From: CAYOWK01 sp964407665
Lineage (GTDB): Bacteria; Pseudomonadota; Alphaproteobacteria; Caulobacterales; Hyphomonadaceae
Assembly (NCBI GenBank): GCA_964407665.1
Contig: CAYOWK010000011.1
Span: 1-64,000, forward strand
Reading direction: 5' to 3'
Length of the DNA: 64,000 bases
The translations under genes were made by a program, and so were the position numbers. A model generated the notes under the pieces. It searched no databases. It was not told the DNA's origin and was given only the letters and a program-made list of their open reading frames with translations. Below, piece by piece: positions 48,553 through 57,938 of this stretch; the first letter of the stretch is position 1, and each line of letters starts with the position of its first letter.

Positions 48553-50784
48553 GTGCACCTTGTTCGTATGTTGTTCTCCGAAGACGACGCCCCTGAGGCC
48601 CCTCCCAGAAAGCCCGGCAACCGGGTCGTCTCCGTGCTGCTCGCCCAGCCGCTGCCGGAGGCGTTCGACTACATCGCGCCCGAAGGCATGCGCGCGGAGC
48701 CCGGCGATGTGGTGATCGCCCCGCTCGGACCCCGGCAGGTGCTGGGCGTCGTCTGGGCAGAGAAGGCGACCGGCTCGAACCGCAAGCTGAAGGCGCTCGA
48801 AGGGCAGGCGGGCGACGCCCCGCCGCTGACCGCCGCCGCCCGGACCTTTGTGGAGCGATCCGCACGCTACACCTGCACACCGCCGGGCCTGATGCTCGCC
48901 ATGATGATGCGCTCGCGCGAAGGTATCGCTGCGAGTCCGCTGGAGATGCTGGTGGTGAAGGCGGACGAGGTTCCAGCGGACCTGCGCCTCACGGAAGCGC
49001 GCCGCGCCGTGCTTGATCAGCCCGCCGTCGCCATGCCGGCGGCCGAACTGGCGCGGCGGGCGGGCGTGTCGTCCGGCGTGGTGAAGGGACTGCTCGACGC
49101 CGGCGCCCTTCGTCTCGTCGAGCGCGCCGTCGATCCGCCCTACGCAGAGCCCGACCCCGGCCAGCCGCAGAAGACGCTGACGCTTCGCCAGCAGGAGGCG
49201 GCGGCCACACTGTCGGAGTTCGTGCGCGAGCGCGCCTTTCGGCCGGCTCTGCTCGACGGCGTCACCGGTTCGGGCAAGACTGAGGTCTATTTCGAGGCCA
49301 TCGCGGCCGCCCTGCGCGATGATCCGGAGGGGCAGATCCTGGTCCTGCTGCCGGAGATCGCGCTGAGTCGCGCCGTCCTGCAGCGCTTCGAGGAACGGTT
49401 CGGAGCCACGCCTGCCGAATGGCACTCCGCAGCGGGATCGAAGGCGCGCCGCAGGGCCTGGCGGGAGGTCGCGCATGGCCGCGCGCGGATCGTGGTGGGC
49501 GCGCGCTCGGCGCTGTTCCTGCCGTTCCGCAAGCTGAACCTGATCGTCGTCGATGAGGAGCATGACCCGTCCTACAAGCAGGAGGAGGGCGTGCTCTACA
49601 ACGCACGCGACCTCGCCGTCATGCGGGCGCGGATCGAGGACTGCACGGTGGTGCTGGCGTCTGCGACGCCCTCGCTGGAAACGCTGGCGAATGCGAAGTC
49701 GGGCCGCTACGCGCACCTCAAGCTGATCGCTCGCCCGGGCGTTGCGCGGCTGCCGACAATGGAGCTGCTGGACATGCGCCAGTACCCTCCGGAGAAGGGC
49801 ATGTGGCTGTCGCTGCACCTCGTCAGCGAGATCGAGGCGACACTGGAGCGCAAGGACCAGGTGCTGCTCTATCTGAACCGGCGGGGCTATGCGCCGCTGG
49901 TGATCTGCATGGCCTGCGGCGAGCGTCTGAAGGCGCCCGACACCGACAGCTGGCTGACCGAGCACCGCTATACCGGGATGCTGGTCTGCCACCTGACGGG
50001 GTTCACCATGCCAAAGCCGTCGGAGTGTCCGCACTGCGGCGCCAAGGGCTCTCTCACAGGCGTCGGGCCGGGCGTGGAGCGGCTGGCGGAAGAGACGCGA
50101 ACGCGCTTTCCGGCGGCGAGGATCGAGGTGTTCTCGTCCGACACCACCCAGACCACCGAGGCGCTGATGGCGCTGATCGGACGAATGGAGCAGGGCGAGA
50201 TCGACATCCTCATCGGCACGCAGATCGTCGCCAAGGGACACAACTTCCCGCATCTCACGCTGGTGGGCGTGGTGGACGCCGACGCCGGCCTCAAGGGCGG
50301 CGACCTGCGTGCGGGCGAGCGCACCTTCCAGCTGCTGAGCCAGGTGGCGGGCCGGGCAGGGCGCGCTGAAAAGCCCGGCAAGGCGATCATCCAGACGTAT
50401 GCGCCCGAAAGCCCCGCCATCGCCCTGCTGGCGGAGGGCGACCGCGACGCCTTCAACGAGCTCGAGATGGACAGCCGCGAGATGATGGGCTTCCCGCCCT
50501 TCGGACGGCTGGGCGCCGTCATTCTCTCTGCGCCGTCGTCGGGCGATGCGGACGAGTGGGCGAAGGCGTTCGCCGCCGCCCAGCCCAACGCCAAGGGTGT
50601 CGAAGTGTGGGGCCCCGCGCCCGCCCCGATCACCGTGCTGCGCGGCCGTCATCGACGCAGGTTTCTTGCGCGGGCCGACAAGGACGTCGACCTGTCGGCC
50701 TATCTCCTGGCGTGGAAGGAACGCATCAAGCTCCCCTCCACCGTGCGGGTGACGCTGGATGTTGAGCCGTACAGCTTCATGTGA
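48553..50784 (+). CDS. priA: Primosomal helicase PriA with one zinc site missing
   Basis: A 743-residue (from GTG 48553) PriA, the 3'-5' DNA helicase that reloads DnaB at collapsed forks. The N-terminal DNA-binding region is followed by Walker A GVTGSGKTE (about 236-244), DEEHDPSYKQEEG (Walker B region) and LYLNRRGYAPLV. The zinc-binding insert is unusual: Cys452, Cys455, Cys492 and Cys495 are kept, but of the second set only Cys479 remains, with Ala461, Thr464 and Thr482 where cysteines are expected. Spacing matches E. coli PriA exactly, so the alignment is secure. An ATG at 48568 is an alternative start. Confidence 0.94.
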   Translation: MHLVRMLFSEDDAPEAPPRKPGNRVVSVLLAQPLPEAFDYIAPEGMRAEPGDVVIAPLGPRQVLGVVWAEKATGSNRKLKALEGQAGDAPPLTAAARTFVERSARYTCTPPGLMLAMMMRSREGIAASPLEMLVVKADEVPADLRLTEARRAVLDQPAVAMPAAELARRAGVSSGVVKGLLDAGALRLVERAVDPPYAEPDPGQPQKTLTLRQQEAAATLSEFVRERAFRPALLDGVTGSGKTEVYFEAIAAALRDDPEGQILVLLPEIALSRAVLQRFEERFGATPAEWHSAAGSKARRRAWREVAHGRARIVVGARSALFLPFRKLNLIVVDEEHDPSYKQEEGVLYNARDLAVMRARIEDCTVVLASATPSLETLANAKSGRYAHLKLIARPGVARLPTMELLDMRQYPPEKGMWLSLHLVSEIEATLERKDQVLLYLNRRGYAPLVICMACGERLKAPDTDSWLTEHRYTGMLVCHLTGFTMPKPSECPHCGAKGSLTGVGPGVERLAEETRTRFPAARIEVFSSDTTQTTEALMALIGRMEQGEIDILIGTQIVAKGHNFPHLTLVGVVDADAGLKGGDLRAGERTFQLLSQVAGRAGRAEKPGKAIIQTYAPESPAIALLAEGDRDAFNELEMDSREMMGFPPFGRLGAVILSAPSSGDADEWAKAFAAAQPNAKGVEVWGPAPAPITVLRGRHRRRFLARADKDVDLSAYLLAWKERIKLPSTVRVTLDVEPYSFM

Positions 50785-50878
50785 GGGCGGGCGGGCCAGG
50801 ATTGCGATCTGACGGGAACTTTCGGAGGATGACAATCGGCCAAGGTCCGCCGGCACGTAACCGATCGAGAGATCAGCC

Positions 50879-51508
50879 ATGTCCTATAACTGGTCCTTCC
50901 ACTCTTTCGACTACGCCCAGTTCGAGCATGCGCTGATCCATTCGCGTCAGGCCATGATAGACGCCGTGATTCGGGAGATGCGGGCGTTCGACGACGATCC
51001 GAAGTTCATCGAGCGTCACGTCCGTGTCGGACAGAGGCTGGTGAAAAACGGTTTCAGCTATGCAGGTTGTCCGAAGGCCGAACTGAAAGTCCTGGACCGC
51101 TTCGTCTTCGAGATCTTTCATGTGTTTTCGCGGGAGATCGGCCTCGAACCGGAATCGCCGGAATTCCTGTCGCCGCGGATTACGAGCGAGTTTCCCACGA
51201 GTCTCGAGAAGCGGTTTTTCTGGAGCCGCCCGAAACCGGTTCCGGCAGACAGACGGACGTATGATTACCTGCCGATTTTCACCCACTTCGGCCGGCGCCT
51301 GGGCGAGCAGCTTCCATCCCCATGCGAGTACGTCGTCCTGGATCCGGAGGAGACACGACGCCTCAAGGGAGAAATCGAGACGTTCCTTCGGACCCCCGAG
51401 GGCCGACAACTCGAAGCGATCTATGACAACGCGATCGAGAAGGACTTCCTGGTTCCCGTCGACGTCGCGATCCGCAAGGGCAAGGCTCTGCATGCACAAG
51501 CGAGCTGA
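50879..51508 (+). CDS. Hypothetical protein downstream of priA
   Basis: A 209-residue soluble protein starting MSYNWSFHSFDYAQFEHALI, with an all-helical N-terminal half (charged, Phe/Tyr-rich) and a C-terminal half containing LPIFTHFGRRLGEQLPSP and EETRRLKGEIETFLRTPEG. No signal peptide or known motif. Aromatic-rich composition and conserved-looking blocks suggest a true domain, function unknown. Start ATG 50879 with GAGAG upstream. It is 94 bp after priA and converges on the sulfatase-like gene. Confidence 0.66.
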   Translation: MSYNWSFHSFDYAQFEHALIHSRQAMIDAVIREMRAFDDDPKFIERHVRVGQRLVKNGFSYAGCPKAELKVLDRFVFEIFHVFSREIGLEPESPEFLSPRITSEFPTSLEKRFFWSRPKPVPADRRTYDYLPIFTHFGRRLGEQLPSPCEYVVLDPEETRRLKGEIETFLRTPEGRQLEAIYDNAIEKDFLVPVDVAIRKGKALHAQAS

Positions 51509-51578
51509 GCGCTAGCAGGCTGGGCAGCAACGGGCGAGAGTCGGTTCAGCATTGGCCTGACGACGAGGTGGGACAGTC

Positions 51579-53567
51579 CTACGGCGTCACGATCGCGAAG
51601 TTGGGCGCCGGCCGCTCGATCCAGCTCATGAAGCGGGTGAAGGCTGCCGGATTGCCCGACATCGTCGCTTCGCCGGACGCCACTTTCGCCGCCAGCGGCT
51701 GGCCGCCGACGACGCCGGCCATGAAGTCGGAGCGCTTGATGGTCAGCACCGCGTCGGCGCCAGCCGGCGGGGCGACCGGGCGGTGGATCAGCACGCCGTT
51801 GCGGACGGTGACGGTCACCTGCTCGTTGCGGTCGGGAAAAATGAAGCCGAGGGTTACGGCGTTTTCGCCCGCCTTGTCGGCGTTGAGACGGACAGACAGC
51901 AGATTGAAGATGTCCGAAGTCGGGAGCAGGGCTGCGAGCGCCGCTCCGCTGTCGCCGGGGCGTGCGGCCGCGGGCGCATTGTTCCGCAGTTCTGCGGCGC
52001 CGGTGAGGTACATGTTGCGCCACAGCGTGTTCTCGCTCTGCCACGCCAGCTGGTCATAGCAGCGGGCAAGCAGCGCCCTCGCTTCGCCGGCCTCTCCGCC
52101 TGCGAACACGATCTTGTTCAGCAACTCGGCCGCCCAGGCATAGTCGCCCGCGTCGTAGGCGGACTGCGCCAGAGCCTGCACTTGTCCCGCTCCGCCCATC
52201 GCCGCGACATAGCGCTTCTCGGTCTCTTCGGGCGGCTTCGGCGCGAGGTTGGCAGGATTGCCGTCATACCAGCCCATGTAGCGCTGGTAGACCGCGCGCG
52301 AGTTGAACGACAGCGAGCCGTAGTAGGGCCGGTCGTACCACTCCTGCTCCAGCGCCTTCGGCAGTTTCAGGCTCGCCGCAATCTCGTCGCCGGTCAGGCC
52401 GGAGTTCATCATCCGCACCGTCTGGTCGTGCAGGAAGGCGTAGGCGTCGCGGTGCTTGCCGACATAGTCGGCGATGACGCCGGCGCCATGACGCGGCCAG
52501 CCATGGCTGGCGATGAGTGTCTCATAACCCGCGAACATTTCCGCCGACTGGGTCAAACCTTCCGCCCATGCCTTTGCATCACGCACCAGCGCGCCGCGTG
52601 GTGTCAGGACGTTGTGCTGTGTGGCGTTGGCGTTCTCGGCGAGGTCGACCACCTTCCAGTCCGGAAAGCCGATGTTCATTTCGGCGGGCGCTTCGGTGCC
52701 CGGCGTCAGCTGGAACACCATCCGTACGCCGTCGATGACACGCTCCTCGCCGGTGCGGGTGATCTCGCTGTTGGGCGGGATCAGCGTCTGCGTGCCCACC
52801 GCCAGAGCCGGTCCGATGCCAGACGAGACCGTGCCCGTCACCCCCTTCGGCAGCGGCACCCCAAACTGGTAAGCGGCGCGGCGGCTCATCGCTGGCCCTG
52901 CAATGATGTTCTCGCTGACAGCGTGTCCGGTGAAGCCTTCGGGCGCGATGACCTGCACCTTGCCCGAGCGTGCATCCTCGCCGGTGATCATGCCGGCGGT
53001 CCCGGCGTAGTGGTCGGAGTGCGAGTGCGTATAGATCACCGCCACGATCGGGCGTGTGCCCAGCTTTTCCGTCACCAGCTGGTAGGCCGCCTTCGCCGTC
53101 TCGCTGGCGGTCAGGGTGTCGATGACGATCCAGCCGGTGTCGCCCTGGATGAAGGTGGCGTTGGCGAGATCGAATCCACGCACCTGATAGACGCGGTCGG
53201 TGACCTGATAGAGCCCGGCCTTCGCCATCAGCTGCGCATGGCGCCACAGGCTGGGGTTCACGGTGTCGGGCGCCGCGCCATCGAGGAAGCTGAAGGCGTT
53301 GAGATCCCACACCACGCGTCCGTCAGCGGCCTTGATGAGAGGATCGGACAGCGTGCCCAGATAGCCGCGGGCAGCGAAGTCGAAATCGCGCGTGTCGGAG
53401 AAGGGGGCGGATGCTGCGACGTCCGCATTGTGCGCCTTCGTGGCGGCGCTGGGCGGATCGAACGCGGCGGCAGCCAAACCAGCCGGCGCAGGCGTCTGGG
53501 CACAGGCGGCGGTCGTCACGCAGGCCACAGCAAGCAGGGCGGAGTGGGCGGCGATGGCGAGTCTCAT
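51579..53567 (-). CDS. Alkyl sulfatase-like metallo-beta-lactamase-fold protein
   Basis: A 662-residue exported SdsA1-type alkyl sulfatase, hydrolysing sulfate esters such as detergents. Signal peptide ends near TTAACAQ. The metal-binding motif is HSHSDH (His181, His183, Asp185, His186) in VIYTHSHSDHYAG, with further family blocks GDTGWIVIDTLTASE and the C-terminal SCP2-like domain (about 540-662, VTLGFIFPDRNEQVTVTVRNG). ATG 53567 has GGGAGA at good spacing; upstream codons lack a signal peptide. It diverges from the cytochrome c gene, with an FNR-type box between them. Confidence 0.9.
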   Translation of the reverse strand: MRLAIAAHSALLAVACVTTAACAQTPAPAGLAAAAFDPPSAATKAHNADVAASAPFSDTRDFDFAARGYLGTLSDPLIKAADGRVVWDLNAFSFLDGAAPDTVNPSLWRHAQLMAKAGLYQVTDRVYQVRGFDLANATFIQGDTGWIVIDTLTASETAKAAYQLVTEKLGTRPIVAVIYTHSHSDHYAGTAGMITGEDARSGKVQVIAPEGFTGHAVSENIIAGPAMSRRAAYQFGVPLPKGVTGTVSSGIGPALAVGTQTLIPPNSEITRTGEERVIDGVRMVFQLTPGTEAPAEMNIGFPDWKVVDLAENANATQHNVLTPRGALVRDAKAWAEGLTQSAEMFAGYETLIASHGWPRHGAGVIADYVGKHRDAYAFLHDQTVRMMNSGLTGDEIAASLKLPKALEQEWYDRPYYGSLSFNSRAVYQRYMGWYDGNPANLAPKPPEETEKRYVAAMGGAGQVQALAQSAYDAGDYAWAAELLNKIVFAGGEAGEARALLARCYDQLAWQSENTLWRNMYLTGAAELRNNAPAAARPGDSGAALAALLPTSDIFNLLSVRLNADKAGENAVTLGFIFPDRNEQVTVTVRNGVLIHRPVAPPAGADAVLTIKRSDFMAGVVGGQPLAAKVASGEATMSGNPAAFTRFMSWIERPAPNFAIVTP

Positions 53568-53672
53568 GGCGTTCTCCCGGGGACGTGTCCCGATACCAGA
53601 GCGCGTCATCTAATGGCAACCCGAATGCCAGAAGGCGGGCGTCCCGGCGGCTCGCCATTTCACCGGCACGGA

Positions 53673-53686
53673 TTGATCCAGATCAA
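53673..53686. promoter_or_regulatory. FNR/FixK-type box
   Basis: TTGATCCAGATCAA matches the perfect consensus TTGAT-N4-ATCAA of FNR-, FixK- and Anr-family regulators. It lies 62 bp before the cytochrome c ATG and 106 bp before the sulfatase gene, a fitting place to control the former in response to low oxygen. Confidence 0.8.
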
Positions 53687-53747
53687 GGGAAAGGCGCGAC
53701 GGACGCGGCGTGATTGCCGCACCAGGAAAAGACACGGGAGAGGACGC

Positions 53748-54071
53748 ATGAGAACGGGTATTTTTGCACTGACAGCCATCGCGGGCCTTGCCGCCTTTGC
53801 CTCCCTGGCCTTCGCTGCCGAACCGGGCGACCCGATGCGTGGCTCTGCCTACGCAGGCTCAATGTGCGGCTCTTGCCATTCGGTTGCTGCGGAAGGCGCG
53901 TCGCCCGTCGCCAGCGCCCCCCCGCTGCGGTCGACGTCGGTCGGGTCTCAGGAGCCCGAGGCGCTGGCGCACTTCATCAACACCGTACATCCGCCCATCG
54001 CCGCGCCGCACATGAAGGATTCGCAGGCCGCCGACATCGTCGCCTACGTGGCAACGCTGAAGTCGAAATAA
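53748..54071 (+). CDS. Small periplasmic cytochrome c
   Basis: A 107-residue class I c-type cytochrome. Signal peptide (cleavage after LAFAA), haem site CGSCH (Cys40, Cys43, His44) and a likely Met ligand in APHMKDSQAADIVAYVATLK near the C-terminus. It carries electrons in the periplasm. GGGAGAGGA precedes ATG 53748. The upstream FNR-type box suggests oxygen-limited expression. TonB receptor 3 follows after 189 bp. Confidence 0.9.
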   Translation: MRTGIFALTAIAGLAAFASLAFAAEPGDPMRGSAYAGSMCGSCHSVAAEGASPVASAPPLRSTSVGSQEPEALAHFINTVHPPIAAPHMKDSQAADIVAYVATLKSK

Positions 54072-54260
54072 CGTGGACTAGCCTCCCTCAGGTGAGAGGA
54101 GCGCCCTGCGGCGCATCCTTCTGCGCCATGAGGCGCTGGCTGGCGTCCCGGCGTACCGGCACGTTCACCGAACTGTCTGGCAAAAGTCACACGAGCGTGA
54201 CGCAAGACCGGTATCGGGAGCGCGCGCTGCGGGGAATGCTGGCGCGCGAGGGATATCGAC

Positions 54261-56738
54261 ATGAAACTGCAAAACCTGCTTCTGGCGGGCACGGTCGGCT
54301 GCGCCATATTTGCCAGTGCGCCCGCTCTCGCACAGGAAGGCCCGGCGCCGTCCGCCGAAACCATCATCGTGACGGGCCGCGCCGGAGCGTCTGATCTCAC
54401 GCGCGCAGAGGCGAGCTACGCGATCTCGACAGTCAGCAGCGAACAGCTGTCGCTTGAGGCGCCGATTTCCGTGGCCGACGTCTTCAAGTCGGTCCCCGGC
54501 TTCTGGGTTGAATCTTCCGGCGGAGAAGCTTCCAACAACATCCGCACACGCGGCATCCCACGCGACGGCTACTCGGCGGTGGCTCTGCAGGAGGACGGCC
54601 TCCCGGTTCAGCACGATCCGGGCCTTGGTTGGCTCAACGCCGACCAGTCGTTCCGCCTGGATCAGTCGATCAGCCGCGTCGAGGCTGTCCGTGGCGGCCC
54701 CTCATCCATCTTTGCATCGAACGCGCCGGGCGGCGTGGTCAACTTCATCACCCGCAAGCCGGGTGATGAAGCCGAAGGCGTCGTCCGTATCGAGGCGGGC
54801 GACTACGATCATTTCCGCACCGACTTCTGGTATGGCGCGCCGCTCGCCGAAGGCTGGAAAGCCTACATGGGCGGCTTCTACCGCTCGAACAACGGCGTGA
54901 GGGATCCTGGCTACACGCCGAACAAGGGCGGACAGATCCGCGTCGGGCTCATCCGGGAGTGGGACGGCGGCGCGCTCGACGTCGGCTACAAGCGGATGGA
55001 AGATTCCGTTGGCTTCTATCTGCCGGTCCCAATCCTGTCCGAGAATGGCGACATCAACGAGGTTCCGGGCTTTGACGCAAACTACGGTACGCTGGCGGGT
55101 CCGGAGGCGGCGCTGCTCAGCCTTCGCAATGTGGGCGCTCCCTTCGCATTCGACCTGACACGGGGTACAGAGCTCAAGCTCAGCCAGTGGACGGTCAAGC
55201 TGGACCTCGATCTTGGCGGCGGCTGGGAACTGCAGAACGGTCTTCGCTACCGCGACAGCCAGCAGCAGCGGAATGGCCTCTTCCCGACAGGAAACATCGA
55301 AAGCTCTGCTGTCCGCGGCGCGGCCCTGCTGACCCAGGCAAGGTCGGCCTATCCCTCGGCGACGGCTGTACGCTTCCAGTACGTCAATGCCGCCAACGGC
55401 GCCTTCGACCCCGCGAACGCCAACGGCAACGGCCTGATCGTCAGCGGCAACGCGCTGGCGGTGACCGTGCCGCTGAAGGAATTCATCAACGACATGCGCG
55501 TGGTCAGGCAGTTCGACCTCGGCGGGCAGACGCATGACATTGCCGCCGGCGTCTACTACGCCGACTACGAGTTCGGCTTCGACCGCTACATGTCTACCGT
55601 GCAGCTGGATGTCCGCGACAACGCCCGCCTGCTTGATGCAGTCGCTGTGGACGCTGCCGGCACGGTGGTTGGCCGTATCACCGAGAATGGTCATCTGCGC
55701 TACGGGTCGCTGTTCGACAACGCGCAGGCCAAGTCGCGCACACTTGCCGCCTATCTGTCCGACGAATGGCAGATCACCGACGCCCTGCGCATCGACGCCG
55801 GGCTCCGCGCCGAACGCGTCGACATCGAAGGCTCTGTCGAGGGCAAGACGACCGTCGATCTCGGCGTGGCAGGCACTCTCGCAGATAATCAGGTCATCAC
55901 CGGTACGGGCGTCTTCACACCGATCGAGCGTGACTACAGCGACATGTCATGGACGGTGGGGGCCAACTACCAGTTCACACCGGATCTGGGCCTGTTCGGA
56001 CGTTACACCGACACCTACCGCATGCCGAATGCCAGCGATTTCACAGGATCTCCTACCCGGACCGATGTGATCGTCGAACCCATCAAGCTCTATGAGGCCG
56101 GCGTCAAATACGTCTCGCCCATCGTCGACGTGTTCGCGACCGGCTTCTTCACGAAGTTCGAGGGTGTTCGCTTCACCGACAACGTCTTCAACAGCACGAC
56201 CAACACCTTCACCCAGGTTACGGCGTTCGCCGATACCGAGACGTTTGGCCTTGAACTGGAGGGCGAGGTTCGCCCTGTCGAGTGGTTCGACGTGTCCGCC
56301 GCCGTGACCTGGCAGGACCCGCAGTACAAGGGCTTCACCATCCGCAGCACAACGGCCGGCGTCGCCGACACCGTCTTTGACGGCAAGCAGCTGATCCGCG
56401 TACCGGAGATCGGAGCGCGCATCGTGCCCGGAGTGAACCTGCTCAACGGCGCGGTTCGTGCGCAACTCGAGTACGAATACTACACCGAGCGGTATGCCGA
56501 CGTCGCAAACACCCAGGAGCTGCCCGCTTACGGCGTCCTGAACGCATCGGCGCGCTATCGCTTCAACGACCGCGTGACGCTCTCGGCCGATGTTGACAAC
56601 ATCACCAACGCGATTGGCCTGACAGAAGGAAATCCGCGCGCAGGCCAGTTCGTGTCGGGTTCAGCCGGCGCGCGCTACATCCTGGCGCGTCCGATCCTCG
56701 GACGGACCTTCCGTGTGGCTCTCACCTACGACTTCTGA
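54261..56738 (+). CDS. TonB-dependent receptor 3 (siderophore type)
   Basis: An 825-residue outer-membrane receptor with signal peptide (ending PALAQ), plug domain (SVADVFKSVPGFWVESSGG, IRTRGIPRDGYSAVALQEDG, RVEAVRGGPSSIFASNAPGG) and barrel ending in RTFRVALTYDF with terminal Phe. The plug resembles iron-chelate/citrate receptors such as FecA-like proteins rather than the Caulobacter carbohydrate type. The region LGRYTDTYRMPNASDF is typical of siderophore receptors. ATG 54261 has GAGGG about eight nt upstream. The 5' region holds GTCAC-ACGAGC-GTGAC (54186-54201), unlike the leaders of receptors 1 and 2. Confidence 0.9.
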   Translation: MKLQNLLLAGTVGCAIFASAPALAQEGPAPSAETIIVTGRAGASDLTRAEASYAISTVSSEQLSLEAPISVADVFKSVPGFWVESSGGEASNNIRTRGIPRDGYSAVALQEDGLPVQHDPGLGWLNADQSFRLDQSISRVEAVRGGPSSIFASNAPGGVVNFITRKPGDEAEGVVRIEAGDYDHFRTDFWYGAPLAEGWKAYMGGFYRSNNGVRDPGYTPNKGGQIRVGLIREWDGGALDVGYKRMEDSVGFYLPVPILSENGDINEVPGFDANYGTLAGPEAALLSLRNVGAPFAFDLTRGTELKLSQWTVKLDLDLGGGWELQNGLRYRDSQQQRNGLFPTGNIESSAVRGAALLTQARSAYPSATAVRFQYVNAANGAFDPANANGNGLIVSGNALAVTVPLKEFINDMRVVRQFDLGGQTHDIAAGVYYADYEFGFDRYMSTVQLDVRDNARLLDAVAVDAAGTVVGRITENGHLRYGSLFDNAQAKSRTLAAYLSDEWQITDALRIDAGLRAERVDIEGSVEGKTTVDLGVAGTLADNQVITGTGVFTPIERDYSDMSWTVGANYQFTPDLGLFGRYTDTYRMPNASDFTGSPTRTDVIVEPIKLYEAGVKYVSPIVDVFATGFFTKFEGVRFTDNVFNSTTNTFTQVTAFADTETFGLELEGEVRPVEWFDVSAAVTWQDPQYKGFTIRSTTAGVADTVFDGKQLIRVPEIGARIVPGVNLLNGAVRAQLEYEYYTERYADVANTQELPAYGVLNASARYRFNDRVTLSADVDNITNAIGLTEGNPRAGQFVSGSAGARYILARPILGRTFRVALTYDF

Positions 56739-56768
56739 CCCCAGCCAGTCTCTGGACGTCTCGTCGTT

Positions 56769-56800
56769 CCGGCGCAGAACGTTTCAACGTTCCGCGCCGG
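56769..56800. terminator. Hairpin between convergent genes
   Basis: A 13-bp stem (CCGGCGCAGAACG with CGTTCCGCGCCGG) with one mispair that becomes G-U on the minus strand. It lies between TonB receptor 3 and the oxidoreductase, ending both. No strong T-run on either side. Confidence 0.5.
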
Positions 56801-56830
56801 TTCGCTATCGGCCCGGCCTGCCGTAAGGTC

Positions 56831-57814
56831 TCAATCCGCCACGTGGATCAGCATCTTGCCGCTGTTGCGGCCCTCGAAGAGGCCGATCAGGCCGTCGGGC
56901 GCACGCTCGAAGCCCTCGAGGATCGTCTCCTGATACTTGATCCGCCCGGCCTTCAGCCAGCCGGTCATGTCCGACACGAACGCTGCGTTGAGGTGAGCGA
57001 AGTCGGTCGCGACAAAGCCTTCCATCCGTACGCGCTTGTAGATCAGGCTGAAGAGGTTCTGCACGCCCTCGCCGCCGCCATTGTATGTCGAGATCATGCC
57101 GCAGACGGGCACGCGTCCGCGCAGGTTCATCAGGGGCAGGGCCGCATCGAGATGGGCGCCGCCGACATTCTCGAAATAGACGTCGATGCCGTTCGGGGCC
57201 GCGGCCTTAAGGGCGGCGGCAAGGGGCTGGGTCTTGTAGTTGATAACCTCATCGAGCCCGGCGACATCGCGCAGCCAGGCGGCCTTCTCCTCGGTTCCCG
57301 TCGATCCGATCACGTGGCAGCCCTTGATCTTCGCGATCTGCGCCACGACCGATCCAACGGCTCCGCCTGCCGTTGAGACAAAGACCTGTTCCCCGTCCTT
57401 CAGCTGACCGATCTCGAGCAGGCCGCCATAGGCCGTGATGCCCGTGCCGCCGAGCGCATGCATGTAGACCGAAAGCGGCAGCGCCGGATCCGGCGTCAGC
57501 ACTGACATCCCGCGCCCATCGCTTGTGAAGTCCTGCCGGAAGCCCACGGCGTGGCGCACAAGCTGGCCCTCGGCAAACTTCGGATTGCGCGATTCGACAA
57601 CGCGCCCGATGCCCGTCCCCAGCAATGGCGCGCCGAGCGGCTGATCGGCGTTAAGCCGGGGCCGCATGTAGGGGTCGACCGACATGATCAGACCCTGCAC
57701 GCGGATCTCGCCCTCGCCCGTGGGCGGCACATCAACCTCGACCACCGCAAAATCGGCGGGCGTGGGCACGCCCTGCGGACGTCTGACGAGGTGGATTTCG
57801 CGGCTGGCGGTCAT
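56831..57814 (-). CDS. NADP-dependent zinc-free MDR oxidoreductase
   Basis: A 327-residue medium-chain reductase of the leukotriene-B4 dehydrogenase/CurA type, reducing alpha,beta-unsaturated ketones with NADPH. It starts REIHLVRRPQGVPTPADF, with the substrate loop MSVDPYMRPRLN, the Rossmann STAGGAVGSVVAQIAKIKG region (about 150-170), and NVGGAHLDAALPLMN. No zinc ligands are present. ATG 57814 has GGAG six nt upstream. The M20 peptidase gene lies upstream on the same strand. Confidence 0.9.
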   Translation of the reverse strand: MTASREIHLVRRPQGVPTPADFAVVEVDVPPTGEGEIRVQGLIMSVDPYMRPRLNADQPLGAPLLGTGIGRVVESRNPKFAEGQLVRHAVGFRQDFTSDGRGMSVLTPDPALPLSVYMHALGGTGITAYGGLLEIGQLKDGEQVFVSTAGGAVGSVVAQIAKIKGCHVIGSTGTEEKAAWLRDVAGLDEVINYKTQPLAAALKAAAPNGIDVYFENVGGAHLDAALPLMNLRGRVPVCGMISTYNGGGEGVQNLFSLIYKRVRMEGFVATDFAHLNAAFVSDMTGWLKAGRIKYQETILEGFERAPDGLIGLFEGRNSGKMLIHVAD

Positions 57815-57938
57815 GGAAGGCTCCGGGTCGAATCTGGTCGGGGCCCCGAAAGGGGAGCGCCGCGGACGGACCATGGGCCAATCGGGCGCGCTCGCAAAGG
57901 TCTGCGCGCCCCTCATCTCGTCCCGGGCCGGAACGCCG

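Noticed and set aside
48490..50880. 796-codon minus-strand frame opposite priA
   Set aside because: PriA motifs on the plus strand are unmistakable; the reverse frame is low-complexity.
51783..54071. 762-codon plus frame ending in the cytochrome c
   Set aside because: Only the last 107 codons, from ATG 53748 with a ribosome site and signal peptide, are a gene. The rest is antisense to the sulfatase.
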